NCBI RefSeq assembly: GCF_030687295.1
Contig: NZ_CP117425.1
Location: forward strand, 4,468,001-4,532,000
DNA length: 64,000 bases
From: Pseudomonas beijingensis
GTDB lineage: Bacteria > Pseudomonadota > Gammaproteobacteria > Pseudomonadales > Pseudomonadaceae
Direction of reading: 5' to 3'
Part shown: piece by piece, positions 19,152 to 27,288 of the stretch
Numbering within the stretch: position 1 is the stretch's first letter
Layout: each line of letters starts with the position of its first letter
Program-made: the position numbers and the translations under genes
Notes under the pieces: model-generated
What the model was told of the DNA's origin: nothing
What the model saw: only the letters and a program-made list of their open reading frames with translations
Database searches by the model: none

Positions 19152-19919
19152 TCAGATGTAGGTAGAGGCCAATCCACCATCGACCGGCAGGTTGACGCCG
19201 TTGATCCAGCGCGATTCGTCGGCACACAGGAAAGCGATCACCGCCGCCACCTCATCGGCGTAAGCGGGACGTTTCATGCGGTGGGCATCGGCCTGGGTCC
19301 GGGCCTCGCCGAGCATGCTCACGAAGTCGTCGAGGATGGGCGTGAATACCGGGCCTGGGGCGACACTGTTCATGCGCACCGAATGCTCAAGGAACCAGGG
19401 TTGGGCCTGCAGGTAATTCCAGACGATCAAGGCTTCCTTAAAGTACTGGTAGCAGGTCTGGTTCGCCACCGGGTGGTCGGCCAGCCAGGCTTGCGCGGCG
19501 GCAAAATCGTCGATGCGCGCCAGCGCCTTGTGCTGTTCCAGGCGTAACGGCCATTCGGCGCCGAGGATCGAGGCGATATTGACGATGCTGCCGCCAGCGC
19601 TGATACGTGGCAGCAGCGCATGGCTCAAGTGACGCAGCCCAAGGTAGTTGACCCGCGCCAGCAGTTGCGGGTTGGCGGTGCCCGGCACGCCGGCAATGTT
19701 GCACAGGCTGTCGAGCCGTGCGGGCAGCTGTGGCAGCAACCGATCGATGTTCTCGGCGCTACTCAAGTCGCCCTGCACAAAACCGTCCAGGGTCATGTGG
19801 GGCGCCTTGAGGTCCACGCCAATCACTTGGGCGCCATGAGCGCGCAGCAGGCTCGCGGTGGCGGCACCGATACCCGACGAGACACCGGTCACCAGCACAA
19901 TCTTGTTGTCGAGTTTCAT
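19152..19919 (-). CDS. calA: Coniferyl alcohol dehydrogenase (short-chain dehydrogenase)
   Basis: 255-residue SDR. The nucleotide-binding TGVSSGIG lies at residues 11-18; the YxxxK active-site pair is in CYQYFKEALIVW, with an upstream Ser in VNIASILGAEWP. The whole protein, including NIAGVPGTANPQL, KRPAYADEVAAVIAFLCA and the ending NLPVDGGLASTY, closely matches what I recall of CalA from Pseudomonas sp. HR199, which oxidises coniferyl alcohol to coniferyl aldehyde with NAD+. It follows the aldehyde dehydrogenase gene by 69 bases in the sigma-54 operon. Product flow would be coniferaldehyde to ferulate and then Fcs/Ech/Vdh. Confidence 0.88.
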   Translation of the reverse strand: MKLDNKIVLVTGVSSGIGAATASLLRAHGAQVIGVDLKAPHMTLDGFVQGDLSSAENIDRLLPQLPARLDSLCNIAGVPGTANPQLLARVNYLGLRHLSHALLPRISAGGSIVNIASILGAEWPLRLEQHKALARIDDFAAAQAWLADHPVANQTCYQYFKEALIVWNYLQAQPWFLEHSVRMNSVAPGPVFTPILDDFVSMLGEARTQADAHRMKRPAYADEVAAVIAFLCADESRWINGVNLPVDGGLASTYI

Positions 19920-19930
19920 GTTGAGTCCTC

Positions 19931-19941
19931 TTATTATTTTT
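19931..19941 (-). promoter_or_regulatory. CA motif in calA leader
   Basis: Coding strand AAAAATAATAA, overlapping AANAANAA matches immediately before the AGAGGA ribosome site of calA. Candidate Hfq/Crc target. Confidence 0.5.
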
Positions 19942-19988
19942 GTGTACCCACGGGCCCTCAGCTCATCGGGCCCGGTAAAACCGACCTG

Positions 19989-21459
19989 TCAGAACGGGTA
20001 GACCGGCGCCGTATCCTTGACCGTCACCCACTGCCATTGGGTGTATTCGTCCCAGTCCGCCGGGCCGCCGACGCTGCCACCATTGCCCGAAGCGCCGCGC
20101 CCACCGAACGGGTTGACGCACTCATCGGCGACGGTCTGGTCATTGATGTGCAACATGCCGCACTGCAACCGCTCACCAATGGCCATGGCCCGGCCCACCG
20201 ACGGTGAAATGATCGCCGCCGCCAAACCGTACTCGGTGCGATTGGCCAACTCGATGGCTTCGTCATCGGTGGCAAAGCTGACCACCGTTGCCACCGGCCC
20301 GAAGACCTCCTCGTCAAAAGCGCGCATGCCCGGCTTCACGCCGCTGAGCACGGTGGCCTGGTAGAACAGCCGATCATGGTCGCCGCCTGCTTCCAGCCGG
20401 GCTCCGGCGCGCACGGTGTCACTGACGATGTCGTGGACCCGTTGCAACTGCCGCTGGTTGATCAGCGGCCCCATCGCGGCTTCTTGCCGGGCGGCGTTGC
20501 CGACGGTCATGGCCTGGGCCTTTTCCACCAGTTTGCGGGTCAGCTCGGCGGCGATGGATTCATGGGCGAGGATCAAGCCGGTGGCCATGCAAATCTGCCC
20601 TTGATGCAGCCAGGCGCCCCACGCCGCGTTTCGGGCGGCTAGGTCGAGGTCGGCGTCTTCGAGAATGATCAGTGGGTTCTTGCCGCCCAACTCCAGGGCG
20701 ACCTTCTTCAGGTTGCGCCCGGCCACCTCAGCAACTTTGCGACCCGCGCCGGTGGAGCCGGTGAAGGCGATCATGCGCACGTTAGGGTCACGGCACAGCG
20801 CCTCACCAGCATCCGCCGCGCCGGGCAACACTTGCAGCAAACCCTTGGGCAGGCCTGCTACTTCGAACAACCGGGCGATGAGGAAACCGCCACTCACCGG
20901 GGTCTGCGGATCCGGCTTGAGCACCACCGCGTTGCCCGCCGCCAGGGCCGGCGCGACGGAGCGCATGGACAGTACCAGGGGAAAATTGAAGGGCGAAATC
21001 ACTCCGACCACACCATGGGGTTGGCGCCGCGCAAAGGACAGACGCCCCGCCTCGCTGGGCAGGACCACCCCATGGGCCTGGGACAGCAGGCCGGCGGCCT
21101 GATGCAACAGCACGATGGCTTCGCGCACTTCGTGCTGGCCTTTGAACAGCGCGGCACCGGTCTCCCGCGCCACGTACAGCGCCAGCTCATCGAAGGACTG
21201 CTCGGCCACGTCGGCGGCCTTGCGGAAGATCGCCGCCCGTTGCCGCGGGCCCAGGGCCGCCCATGCCGGTTGGGCCAGGGCGGCGTCGCGACTGGCCTTG
21301 GCAATGTCGGCGGTGTCGGCGGTGGCACAGCGCATCAGTCGCTCACCAGTAGCCGGCTCGATGATCGATTGCAGCGGGCCCGAGGCAGGCACCCAATCCC
21401 CGTTGAAGACACATTCCGATTCGATCACCTGGGAGCAGGTGGCTTTTGGGTGCAGACAT
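19989..21459 (-). CDS. Aldehyde dehydrogenase, XylC/benzaldehyde-dehydrogenase type (probable coniferyl aldehyde dehydrogenase), apparent +1 frameshift near start
   Basis: About 489 residues. Catalytic Glu in ALELGGKNPLI and Cys in HQGQICMATG; FTGSTGAG cofactor loop. It resembles benzaldehyde dehydrogenases more than the known CalB, but its place directly before calA suggests it oxidises coniferyl aldehyde to ferulate. The best start, ATG 21459 with GGGAG six bases upstream (MSAPKSHLLPGDRI), is not in frame with the main body. Removing one base from CC at 21416-21417 joins it to ECVFNGDWVPASGP. Without that, no in-frame start with a ribosome site exists. First gene behind the sigma-54 promoter at 21540. 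Confidence 0.78.
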
Positions 21460-21539
21460 TTAACACTCCCGGCTCTTTGTTGGTTGTCATCGTTTGGCGC
21501 ACCTGGAAGGTATCGACGCAAACGCCGTGCAAGTGCTTG

Positions 21540-21556
21540 AGCAAGCGCTGTGCCGG
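21540..21556 (-). promoter_or_regulatory. Sigma-54 (-24/-12) promoter of the aldehyde dehydrogenase-calA operon
   Basis: The minus strand reads CGGCACAGCGCTTGCT. Against the consensus TGGCAC-N5-TTGC it keeps GG and GC separated by exactly ten bases, plus CAC and TTGCT. It points at the aldehyde dehydrogenase, leaving a leader of about 70 bases, and a sigma-54 activator gene lies divergently 190 bases away. Confidence 0.8.
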
Positions 21557-21578
21557 TTTTGCCCGCAGGCCTTGATAA

Positions 21579-21617
21579 ACCTGGCGAAAGGCTCTGGCTC
21601 AAGGTTCTTCGCCAGGT
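21579..21617. promoter_or_regulatory. Upstream activating sequence for the V4R-type activator
   Basis: A perfect ten-base inverted repeat, ACCTGGCGAA and TTCGCCAGGT, separated by 19 bases, starts about 23 bp upstream of the -24 element (centre about 42 bp). Another copy of TCGCCAGGT lies at 21701-21709 and a diverged ACCTGGCCG at 21642-21650. Paired inverted repeats upstream of a sigma-54 promoter are how XylR/DmpR/HbpR-type activators bind. Binding inferred. Confidence 0.7.
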
Positions 21618-21745
21618 ATGACGCACAGGACGCCTGCGCCAACCTGGCCGTTGGCCAGCTGCCGCTTGTTCATTTGATAAAGTTATGCTTAATAACTATC
21701 TCGCCAGGTGATCATTTCGATCATCCCGTCATCAGGGGCATAACA

Positions 21746-23521
21746 ATGAATAATCCCCACTGCCAGTTGCCGGATCACCGGATCACCACCGAGCATTACC
21801 ATCCACGGGGTGACAGCAACGAGCTGAGCGACAGCAGTTCGCCCACAACGGCAGAACTCACCGCGTGCCTGTTTTTCTCCCCCGACGATGGCCGTATCTG
21901 GCTCAACGACCAACGCATGTTGCTGCTGCACAGTTCATCCTTCGGTGCGTTACGCCGGGAAATCATCGAACGCCAGGGGCTGGAGCAGGCCCGAGGCATG
22001 CTCACCCGCACCGGCTATTCCTCCGGCGCCCGGGATGCCCGGCTGATTCGTGAACGCTGGCCTCACGCCGATGCCGCGGCGGTGTTCCGCGCCGGCACGC
22101 ATCTGCATACCCTTGAAGGCATGACCAAGGTCGAGCCGCTGCATTTCAAGTTCGACGCCGACTCGGGCTTCTATGAGGGGGAGTTTCTCTGGCATCACTC
22201 CTGCGAGGCCGACGAGCATGTCGCCGCCTATGGCATCGGGCAGGATCCGGTGTGCTGGACCGAACTGGGCTACGCCATCGGTTTCGTCAGCGGGTTGTTC
22301 GGGCAACTGGTGGTCTTTCGCGAAGTGGAATGCCGGGGCATGGGCCACGAACGCTGCCGAGTCGTCGGCAAGACCGCCGAACAATGGGGTGACATCGAGC
22401 AGGATCTGAATTACCTCAACGCCTCCCCGCCGACGGTCGTCGCGCGCGCCGACACTCAGTCCGACAGTGTGGCCGGAGCCGCCCTGCTGCCGGACAGCGA
22501 ACAGCCGCTGATCGGTGCCAGCGCCGCCTTCAACGCCGCGACCCAGGCTTTGCAACGGGTGGCCTTGACCCCAGCCACCGTGCTGGTCAGCGGCGAATCC
22601 GGCGTGGGCAAGGAGATGTTCGCCCGCCAGTTGCACCAACTGAGCCGGCGCCGTGACGGCCCGTTCATCGCCCTCAACTGCGCGGCCATCCCCGACAATC
22701 TGATCGAGGCTGAACTGTTCGGCGTCGAGCGCGGTGCCTACACCGGCGCCACCCATTCACGCCCCGGTCGTTTCGAGCGAGCTCACGGTGGTACGTTGTT
22801 CCTGGACGAGATCACCTGCCTGAGCCTGGCCGGGCAAAGCAAGTTGCTGCGTGCCTTGCAGGAGCGGGAAATCGAACGGGTCGGCGGCGGTCACGGCATC
22901 AAGGTCGACGTGCGGGTCGTGGCGGCCACCAACATCGACCTGCGCAAGGCAGTGGCGGACGGCGCGTTCCGTGAAGACCTGTTCTACCGGCTCAACGTCT
23001 ACCCCATCGCCCTGCCGCCCCTGCGCGAGCGCCGTGATGACATACCGTTGCTGATCAATGCCTTTCTCACGCGCTTTTGCCAGGAATACGGCCGCACACC
23101 GATGGGCCTGACCATGCGTGCGTTGAAGGTGTTGTTGCGCTACGACTTTCCGGGCAACGTGCGGGAATTGCAGAACCTCATCGAACGGGGCCTGATCGCC
23201 AGCGAGGAAGGCCAGGCGATTGACCTGGTCCACTTGTTTCGCAATGAGCAATTGCCGGTGGATGCGTACTCCGTGGACCACCTCGGCGGCCTCTCGCCGA
23301 TGGGCCTGGCCGCCAACGATGCCGCAGAAAAACCGGCGCTGCTCCAGTCCCTCAGCCAACTGGACTCGGACTTCTCCATTGACGGCCTGGAATCACGCCT
23401 GATCAACGAAGCTCTGCAACTGAGCAGCGGCAACCTGGCGGCGGCCGCGCGCTCGTTGGGACTGAGCCGGGCGCAGTTCGCGTATCGGTTGAAGAAGCAT
23501 CAACGGGGTGTCCCAGAGTAA
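21746..23521 (+). CDS. Sigma-54-dependent activator, XylR_N-V4R-AAA+-HTH (XylR/DmpR/AreR type)
   Basis: 591 residues. About 35-140 is the XylR_N aromatic-effector domain ([21 protein letters not shown]), followed by V4R ([48 protein letters not shown]). The AAA+ domain has Walker A GESGVGKE, the sigma-54 contact loop as GAYTGAT, and Walker [11 protein letters not shown] Fis-type HTH closes the protein ([21 protein letters not shown]). Such proteins bind an aromatic inducer directly and then activate sigma-54 promoters; here the inducer may be coniferyl alcohol or aldehyde. ATG 21746 is chosen, since a longer in-frame start at 21494 would overlap the promoter region. Confidence 0.9.
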   Translation: MNNPHCQLPDHRITTEHYHPRGDSNELSDSSSPTTAELTACLFFSPDDGRIWLNDQRMLLLHSSSFGALRREIIERQGLEQARGMLTRTGYSSGARDARLIRERWPHADAAAVFRAGTHLHTLEGMTKVEPLHFKFDADSGFYEGEFLWHHSCEADEHVAAYGIGQDPVCWTELGYAIGFVSGLFGQLVVFREVECRGMGHERCRVVGKTAEQWGDIEQDLNYLNASPPTVVARADTQSDSVAGAALLPDSEQPLIGASAAFNAATQALQRVALTPATVLVSGESGVGKEMFARQLHQLSRRRDGPFIALNCAAIPDNLIEAELFGVERGAYTGATHSRPGRFERAHGGTLFLDEITCLSLAGQSKLLRALQEREIERVGGGHGIKVDVRVVAATNIDLRKAVADGAFREDLFYRLNVYPIALPPLRERRDDIPLLINAFLTRFCQEYGRTPMGLTMRALKVLLRYDFPGNVRELQNLIERGLIASEEGQAIDLVHLFRNEQLPVDAYSVDHLGGLSPMGLAANDAAEKPALLQSLSQLDSDFSIDGLESRLINEALQLSSGNLAAAARSLGLSRAQFAYRLKKHQRGVPE

Positions 23522-23559
23522 ACACCGACCCAAGGGGGAATGCTGCAAAATTTGGGGCC

Positions 23560-23599
23560 GCTTCGCGACCCAGCGGGAGCAAGCTCCCTCGCCACAGGT
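23560..23599. repeat. Single REP-like unit, GCGGGAGCAAGCTCCCTCGC type
   Basis: GCAAGCTCCCTCGCCACAGG with its upstream TTCGCGACCCAGCGGGA belongs to the second REP subclass of this genome. It directly follows the sigma-54 activator gene. Confidence 0.6.
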
Positions 23600-23629
23600 T
23601 TGTCGACGGCCTTAAGTAAATAATATTAC

Positions 23630-24295
23630 CTGTGGGAGCGAGCTTGCTCGCGATGGCGGTGGGTCAGTTGGCATTGATGTCGACTGTGCTGACGTCATCG
23701 CGAGCAAGCTCGCTCCCACATTGGTTTCTGGGTGACTACAAGGTCTGTGTCAAGCTCGCTCCCACACGGGTCTCCGGGCGACTGCAAGGTCTGTATCCAC
23801 CACAAGTCCCCTGTGGGAGCGAGCTTGCTCGCGATGGCGGTGGGTCAGTTGGCATTGATGTCGACTGTGCTGACATCATCGCGAGCAAGCTCGCTCCCAC
23901 ATTGGTTTCTGGGTGACTACAAGGTCTGTGTCAAGCTCGCTCCCACACGGTCTCCGGGCGACTGCAAGGTCTGTATCCACACCACAAGTCCCCTGTGGGG
24001 CGAGCTTGCTCGCGATGGCGGTGGGTCAGTTGGCATTGATGTCGACTGTGCTGACATCATCGCGAGCAAGCTCGCTCCCACATTGGTTTTGGTGACTACA
24101 AGGTCTGTGTCAAGCTCGCTCCCACACGGGTCTCCGGGCGACTGCAAGGTCTGTATCCACCACAAGTCCCCTGTGGGAGCGAGCTTGCTCGCGATGGCGG
24201 TGGGTCAGTTCGCATTGAGGTTGGCTGTGCTGACATCATCGCGAGCAAGCTCGCTCCCACATTGGTTTCTGGGTGACTGCAAGGTATGTGTCCAA
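23630..24295. repeat. Tandem array, about 3.7 copies of a 178-182 bp REP-containing unit
   Basis: Units begin at 23630, 23811, 23993 and 24171 (spacings 181, 182 and 178). Each holds a REP doublet (CTGTGGGAGCGAGCTTGCTC and its inverse) plus a half unit CAAGCTCGCTCCCACACGG and shared spacer text such as ACTGCAAGGTCTGTATCCAC. Differences are single-base changes or indels (GTGGGGCG for GTGGGAGCG in copy three, an extra AC before CCACAAG). The 779 bases between 23522 and 24300 hold nothing else. Open frames crossing the array are spurious. Confidence 0.92.
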
Positions 24296-24300
24296 GCCGC

Positions 24301-24933
24301 TCAATCCGTCGTGCTCGCCGCCAGCACAGCAAGCGTTCGGCGCTTGGGGTTCCAGATGCTCAGGCACCAGACGCCCCACCACTCCAGGCCATCTTCGAAA
24401 TAATCGCTCCAGGGCTCCCGTGCTGAATCGTGCTCGTCGCTGGCGGTCCAGTTAACGTTGAAGTTGTCGACCCAATTCAACACCACGACATCAGCGTCGT
24501 CTTCGAGCCCGAGCAGGTCGAGCCATTCCTTGAACAGCGCTTGCGGGGTGTCGTCGGCGAAGCGAGTGCCATAGGGCGGTTCGCAGAAGGCAGCGTACAA
24601 GGCATAAGTATGCTGCTGATCATCTTTGTCGACGCGCATGAGTCGGGTCACTTCGTCCCGATTCAACGGCTTGGCGATAGCCTTGTTCAAATCCCAATCC
24701 ATGGTCGGGGGCGCAGCCTCGACATAGCGAGGGTCCAGGGTCAGTTGACGGTGACGCTCCAGCCATTGCGCCTCGATGTGCTGGAACAGCAGGCCCACGG
24801 CCTGGCGATGGCGCGCCTCGTCAACCGCCTCACTCGCCTCGGGCGCGAGCACCAGGAATTCGAAGGCGCACCCGGCCTTTTCCATTCGCTGGCGCAGGGA
24901 TGCGCTGGCTGCCTGTTCAACGACGGTCAACAT
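24301..24933 (-). CDS. Protein of unknown function overlapping the AraC-type gene
   Basis: 210 residues, acidic, no signal peptide or membrane segment. Notable text: LLFQHIEAQWLERHRQLTLDP, LNRDEVTRLMRVDKDDQQHTYALYAAFCEPPYGT, a Trp-rich C-terminal part (YFEDGLEWWGVWCLSIWNP). I do not recognise the family. Start 24933 has GGAG seven bases upstream and lies inside the last 17 bases of the AraC-type gene, so the two are translationally coupled. A longer start at 24957 is less likely. The gene ends directly at the REP array. Confidence 0.7.
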   Translation of the reverse strand: MLTVVEQAASASLRQRMEKAGCAFEFLVLAPEASEAVDEARHRQAVGLLFQHIEAQWLERHRQLTLDPRYVEAAPPTMDWDLNKAIAKPLNRDEVTRLMRVDKDDQQHTYALYAAFCEPPYGTRFADDTPQALFKEWLDLLGLEDDADVVVLNWVDNFNVNWTASDEHDSAREPWSDYFEDGLEWWGVWCLSIWNPKRRTLAVLAASTTD

Positions 24934-25846
24934 GGCAGGCTCCGTCAGGCAGGGCAAAAGCCCCCCGCCGATATTCGCTGGGGGTCTGGTTCATTTCGAT
25001 GCGGAAATGGCGGTTGAAGTTGGACAGGTTGTTGTAGCCCACTTCAAAACAGACGTCAGTCACCGGCATTTCACTCTGCAACAGCAAACGGCAGGCACGC
25101 TGGACCCGCAGCTTGCGCATCAAATCGATGAAACCGTGCCCGGTGATGCGCTTGAAGAACCGCGAGAAGCCCGGCTCGCTCATGTCCAGTTGGCGGGCGA
25201 TCACCGACAGGCGCAGGTCGCCAGTGAGTTCGGCTTGCAGGTACTCGAATGCTTTATGGATGCGCTCGGAACTGCGCGCATCCAGGATCGGCGCGTAGCA
25301 AGGGCTCGCCAGGCTCAGGGCCTCGTCGCCGGGAGCCTGGTTGAGGATGTGGAGCAGCTCCAGGAACAGCGTCAACCGCGCCAGCCCCTGGGCCGGACCG
25401 ATGGCTTCCAGCAGGTGCGCGGCTTGCTGCGCTGTATTGCCAGCGAAGGCCAGGCCACGGCGCGCGCGTTCGAACAGCCCCTGCAGATCCCCCAGTTCAG
25501 GCAGGGTGCGGCGCAAGGTCAGCAGCGTGGCGCCGTCGAATTGCAACACCACGTCGCGCCCCGCCAAATACTCGCCCGGTGCCAGGTCGCCCATCCAGTC
25601 ATGGGGCAAGTCCGGGCCGATCATCGCCACATTGCCTGGGCCAAACGGGCCGATGTAATCGCCCGCCAACAGTTTGCCGCTGCCCTGGCGGATGAGGTGG
25701 ATTTCAAATTCAGGATGATGGTTCCAGCGCGCCAGCGGGTACGGGTAGTCATGCTCGTACCAGCGAAAACTGTGTTCAGGCTCGGGCAGGATGACTTCCA
25801 GTTCGGCCGGTCGCTGCTCGAACAGGGGCGTTCGGTGATCAGGCAT
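24917..25846 (-). CDS. AraC-family regulator, MtlR-like (polyol utilisation)
   Basis: 309 residues. The N-terminal half is a cupin-like sensing domain (RWYEHDYPYPLARWNHHPEFEIHLI, GDYIGPFGPGNVAMIGPDLPHDW). The C-terminal ~100 residues are the double AraC HTH (LSVIARQLDMSEPGFSRFFKRITGHGFIDLMRKLRVQRACRLLLQ, VCFEVGYNNLSNFNRHFR). From memory the protein resembles MtlR, the activator of mannitol/sorbitol/arabitol genes in P. fluorescens; the nearby sorbitol dehydrogenase supports this, although the polyol ABC transporter genes are not in the window. AGAGGC precedes the ATG. Confidence 0.8.
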   Translation of the reverse strand: MPDHRTPLFEQRPAELEVILPEPEHSFRWYEHDYPYPLARWNHHPEFEIHLIRQGSGKLLAGDYIGPFGPGNVAMIGPDLPHDWMGDLAPGEYLAGRDVVLQFDGATLLTLRRTLPELGDLQGLFERARRGLAFAGNTAQQAAHLLEAIGPAQGLARLTLFLELLHILNQAPGDEALSLASPCYAPILDARSSERIHKAFEYLQAELTGDLRLSVIARQLDMSEPGFSRFFKRITGHGFIDLMRKLRVQRACRLLLQSEMPVTDVCFEVGYNNLSNFNRHFRIEMNQTPSEYRRGAFALPDGACHVDRR

Positions 25847-25928
25847 GTCGCGCCTCTTTTATCGTTATAGGGGGCACCTTACGCCGAGTGCGCAGCGTTT
25901 CGCCAGCCTCGGCCTGACCGCCCACCGA

Positions 25929-25975
25929 TACTTTTTTAACCCACACCTGGCGCACTCAAGGGCGTTAAAAAAGTA
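25929..25975. promoter_or_regulatory. 12-bp perfect inverted repeat upstream of the AraC-type gene
   Basis: TACTTTTTTAAC and GTTAAAAAAGTA are separated by 23 bases. It lies in the 474-base gap (25847-26320) between two divergent genes. It may be an operator or a hairpin; no typical AraC direct repeat was recognised. Confidence 0.4.
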
Positions 25976-26135
25976 CCAGCCCGCGATCCTCCCTGCGTTT
26001 GTCGGCCTCCACGGGCGCTGCTGTAATCGGCGTACCACAGATCACTGTCGACCAGGCACTGGCCTCGGCGCAATCGAGTACCGAGCAGGAGATGAAGCGG
26101 GCTGGGTATCCAAAGCAATAACGATTGGTACCCGC

Positions 26136-26272
26136 TCTGTGGCGAGGGGATTTATCCCCGCTGGGCTGCGCAGCAGCCCTCAAAAAAGCGCGACTTGATC
26201 AACCTGACACACCAATTGCCTGGTCTGGGGCTGCTGCGCAGCCCAGCGGGGATAAATCCCCTCGCCACAAAA
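26136..26272. repeat. REP doublet of the GAGGGGATTTATCCCC type
   Basis: TGTGGCGAGGGGATTTATCC followed by CGCTGGGCTGCGCAGCAGCC, then the inverse GGGATAAATCCCCTCGCCAC. This is a third REP subclass. The rest of the 25976-26320 gap shows no gene. Confidence 0.85.
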
Positions 26273-26320
26273 GATATCAGCGCTCTCTCGTTATTGATTT
26301 CACTCCAAGAGGACCAACCC

Positions 26321-27094
26321 ATGAAACGACTGGAAGGAAAAAGTGCCCTGGTGACCGGCGCCGCCCGTGGTATCGGCAGGACGTTTGCACAGGCCTATAT
26401 CAACGAAGGGGCCACAGTAGCGATCGCCGATATCGACCTTGAGCGGGCCCAGGCCACCGCCGCCGAACTGGGCGACAGTGCCTACGCGGTCAAAATGGAC
26501 ATAACCGACCAGGCCTCCATCGACCAGGCCATCGAAGCAGTGGTGGCTCGGGCGGGCAAGCTGGATATCCTGATCAATAACGCCGCGCTGTTCGACCTGG
26601 CGCCCATCGTGGAGATTACCCGTCAGAGCTACGAGCGGCTGTTTTCCATCAACGTCGCCGGCACGCTGTTCACGCTGCAGGCGGCAGCCCGGCAGATGAT
26701 CCGCCAGGGCCATGGCGGCCGGATCATCAACATGGCCAGCCAGGCCGGCCGGCGTGGCGAAGCCCTGGTGGCGATTTATTGCGCCACCAAGGCGGCGGTG
26801 ATCAGCCTGACCCAGTCCGCCGGGCTGGATCTGATCAAGCACCGGATCAACGTCAACGCCATCGCCCCCGGCGTGGTGGATGGCGAGCATTGGGACGGCG
26901 TGGACGCGCTGTTCGCCCGCCACGAAAACCTGCCGCTGGGGGAAAAGAAGCGCCAGGTCGGGCAGCAGGTACCCTATGGCCGGATGGGCACCGCGGAGGA
27001 CCTCACCGGCATGGCGATTTTCCTGGCCTCGGCCGAGAGCGAATACGTGGTGGCGCAGACGTATAACGTCGATGGCGGTAACTGGATGAGCTAA
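26321..27094 (+). CDS. Sorbitol (L-iditol) 2-dehydrogenase, SDR type
   Basis: 257-residue short-chain dehydrogenase: TGAARGIG cofactor loop at 14-21, NNAALFDLAPIVEITRQSYERLF, active-site Ser in INMASQAGRRGEAL, YxxxK in YCATK, ending VAQTYNVDGGNWMS. Almost every motif matches what I recall of SmoS from Rhodobacter sphaeroides, which oxidises sorbitol to fructose (and galactitol to tagatose) with NAD+. AGAGG lies ten bases before the ATG. Unusually, no polyol transporter or sugar kinase gene is adjacent, only the divergent MtlR-like regulator. Confidence 0.85.
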   Translation: MKRLEGKSALVTGAARGIGRTFAQAYINEGATVAIADIDLERAQATAAELGDSAYAVKMDITDQASIDQAIEAVVARAGKLDILINNAALFDLAPIVEITRQSYERLFSINVAGTLFTLQAAARQMIRQGHGGRIINMASQAGRRGEALVAIYCATKAAVISLTQSAGLDLIKHRINVNAIAPGVVDGEHWDGVDALFARHENLPLGEKKRQVGQQVPYGRMGTAEDLTGMAIFLASAESEYVVAQTYNVDGGNWMS

Positions 27095-27177
27095 TAATCT
27101 GTGTTTTTATGGCCTTGAAACGACGGAAATGGACTTATTCGCTTAAAAATTGATCCCACTACTTGAGGATTGTCCCG

Positions 27178-27199
27178 AACGGTACCCAACGGTACCGTT
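27178..27199. promoter_or_regulatory. Direct repeat and palindrome AACGGTACC
   Basis: AACGGTACC occurs at 27178 and again at 27188, ten bases apart, and the second copy is part of the perfect palindrome AACGGTACCGTT. One-helical-turn spacing suggests a protein-binding site about 90 bases before the CAP-domain gene. Binding protein unknown. Confidence 0.35.
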
Positions 27200-27288
27200 T
27201 CAAGGGATTTCAAGAGAGCGTGAATACCGTTGCCCCAGCGGGGCAAAAATTGCGCATCATAGGCGCCGTCCGCTCAAGGGAGATTTAC

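Noticed and set aside
23630..24295. CRISPR array
   Set aside because: Repeats are about 180 bp with conserved spacers and palindromic REP cores; there are no short repeats with unique spacers and no cas genes.
23632..24403. Overlapping open frames with repeated GASLLAMAVGQ/SRASSLPH text
   Set aside because: They are translations of the tandem REP array; the same peptide text appears wherever REP occurs in the window.
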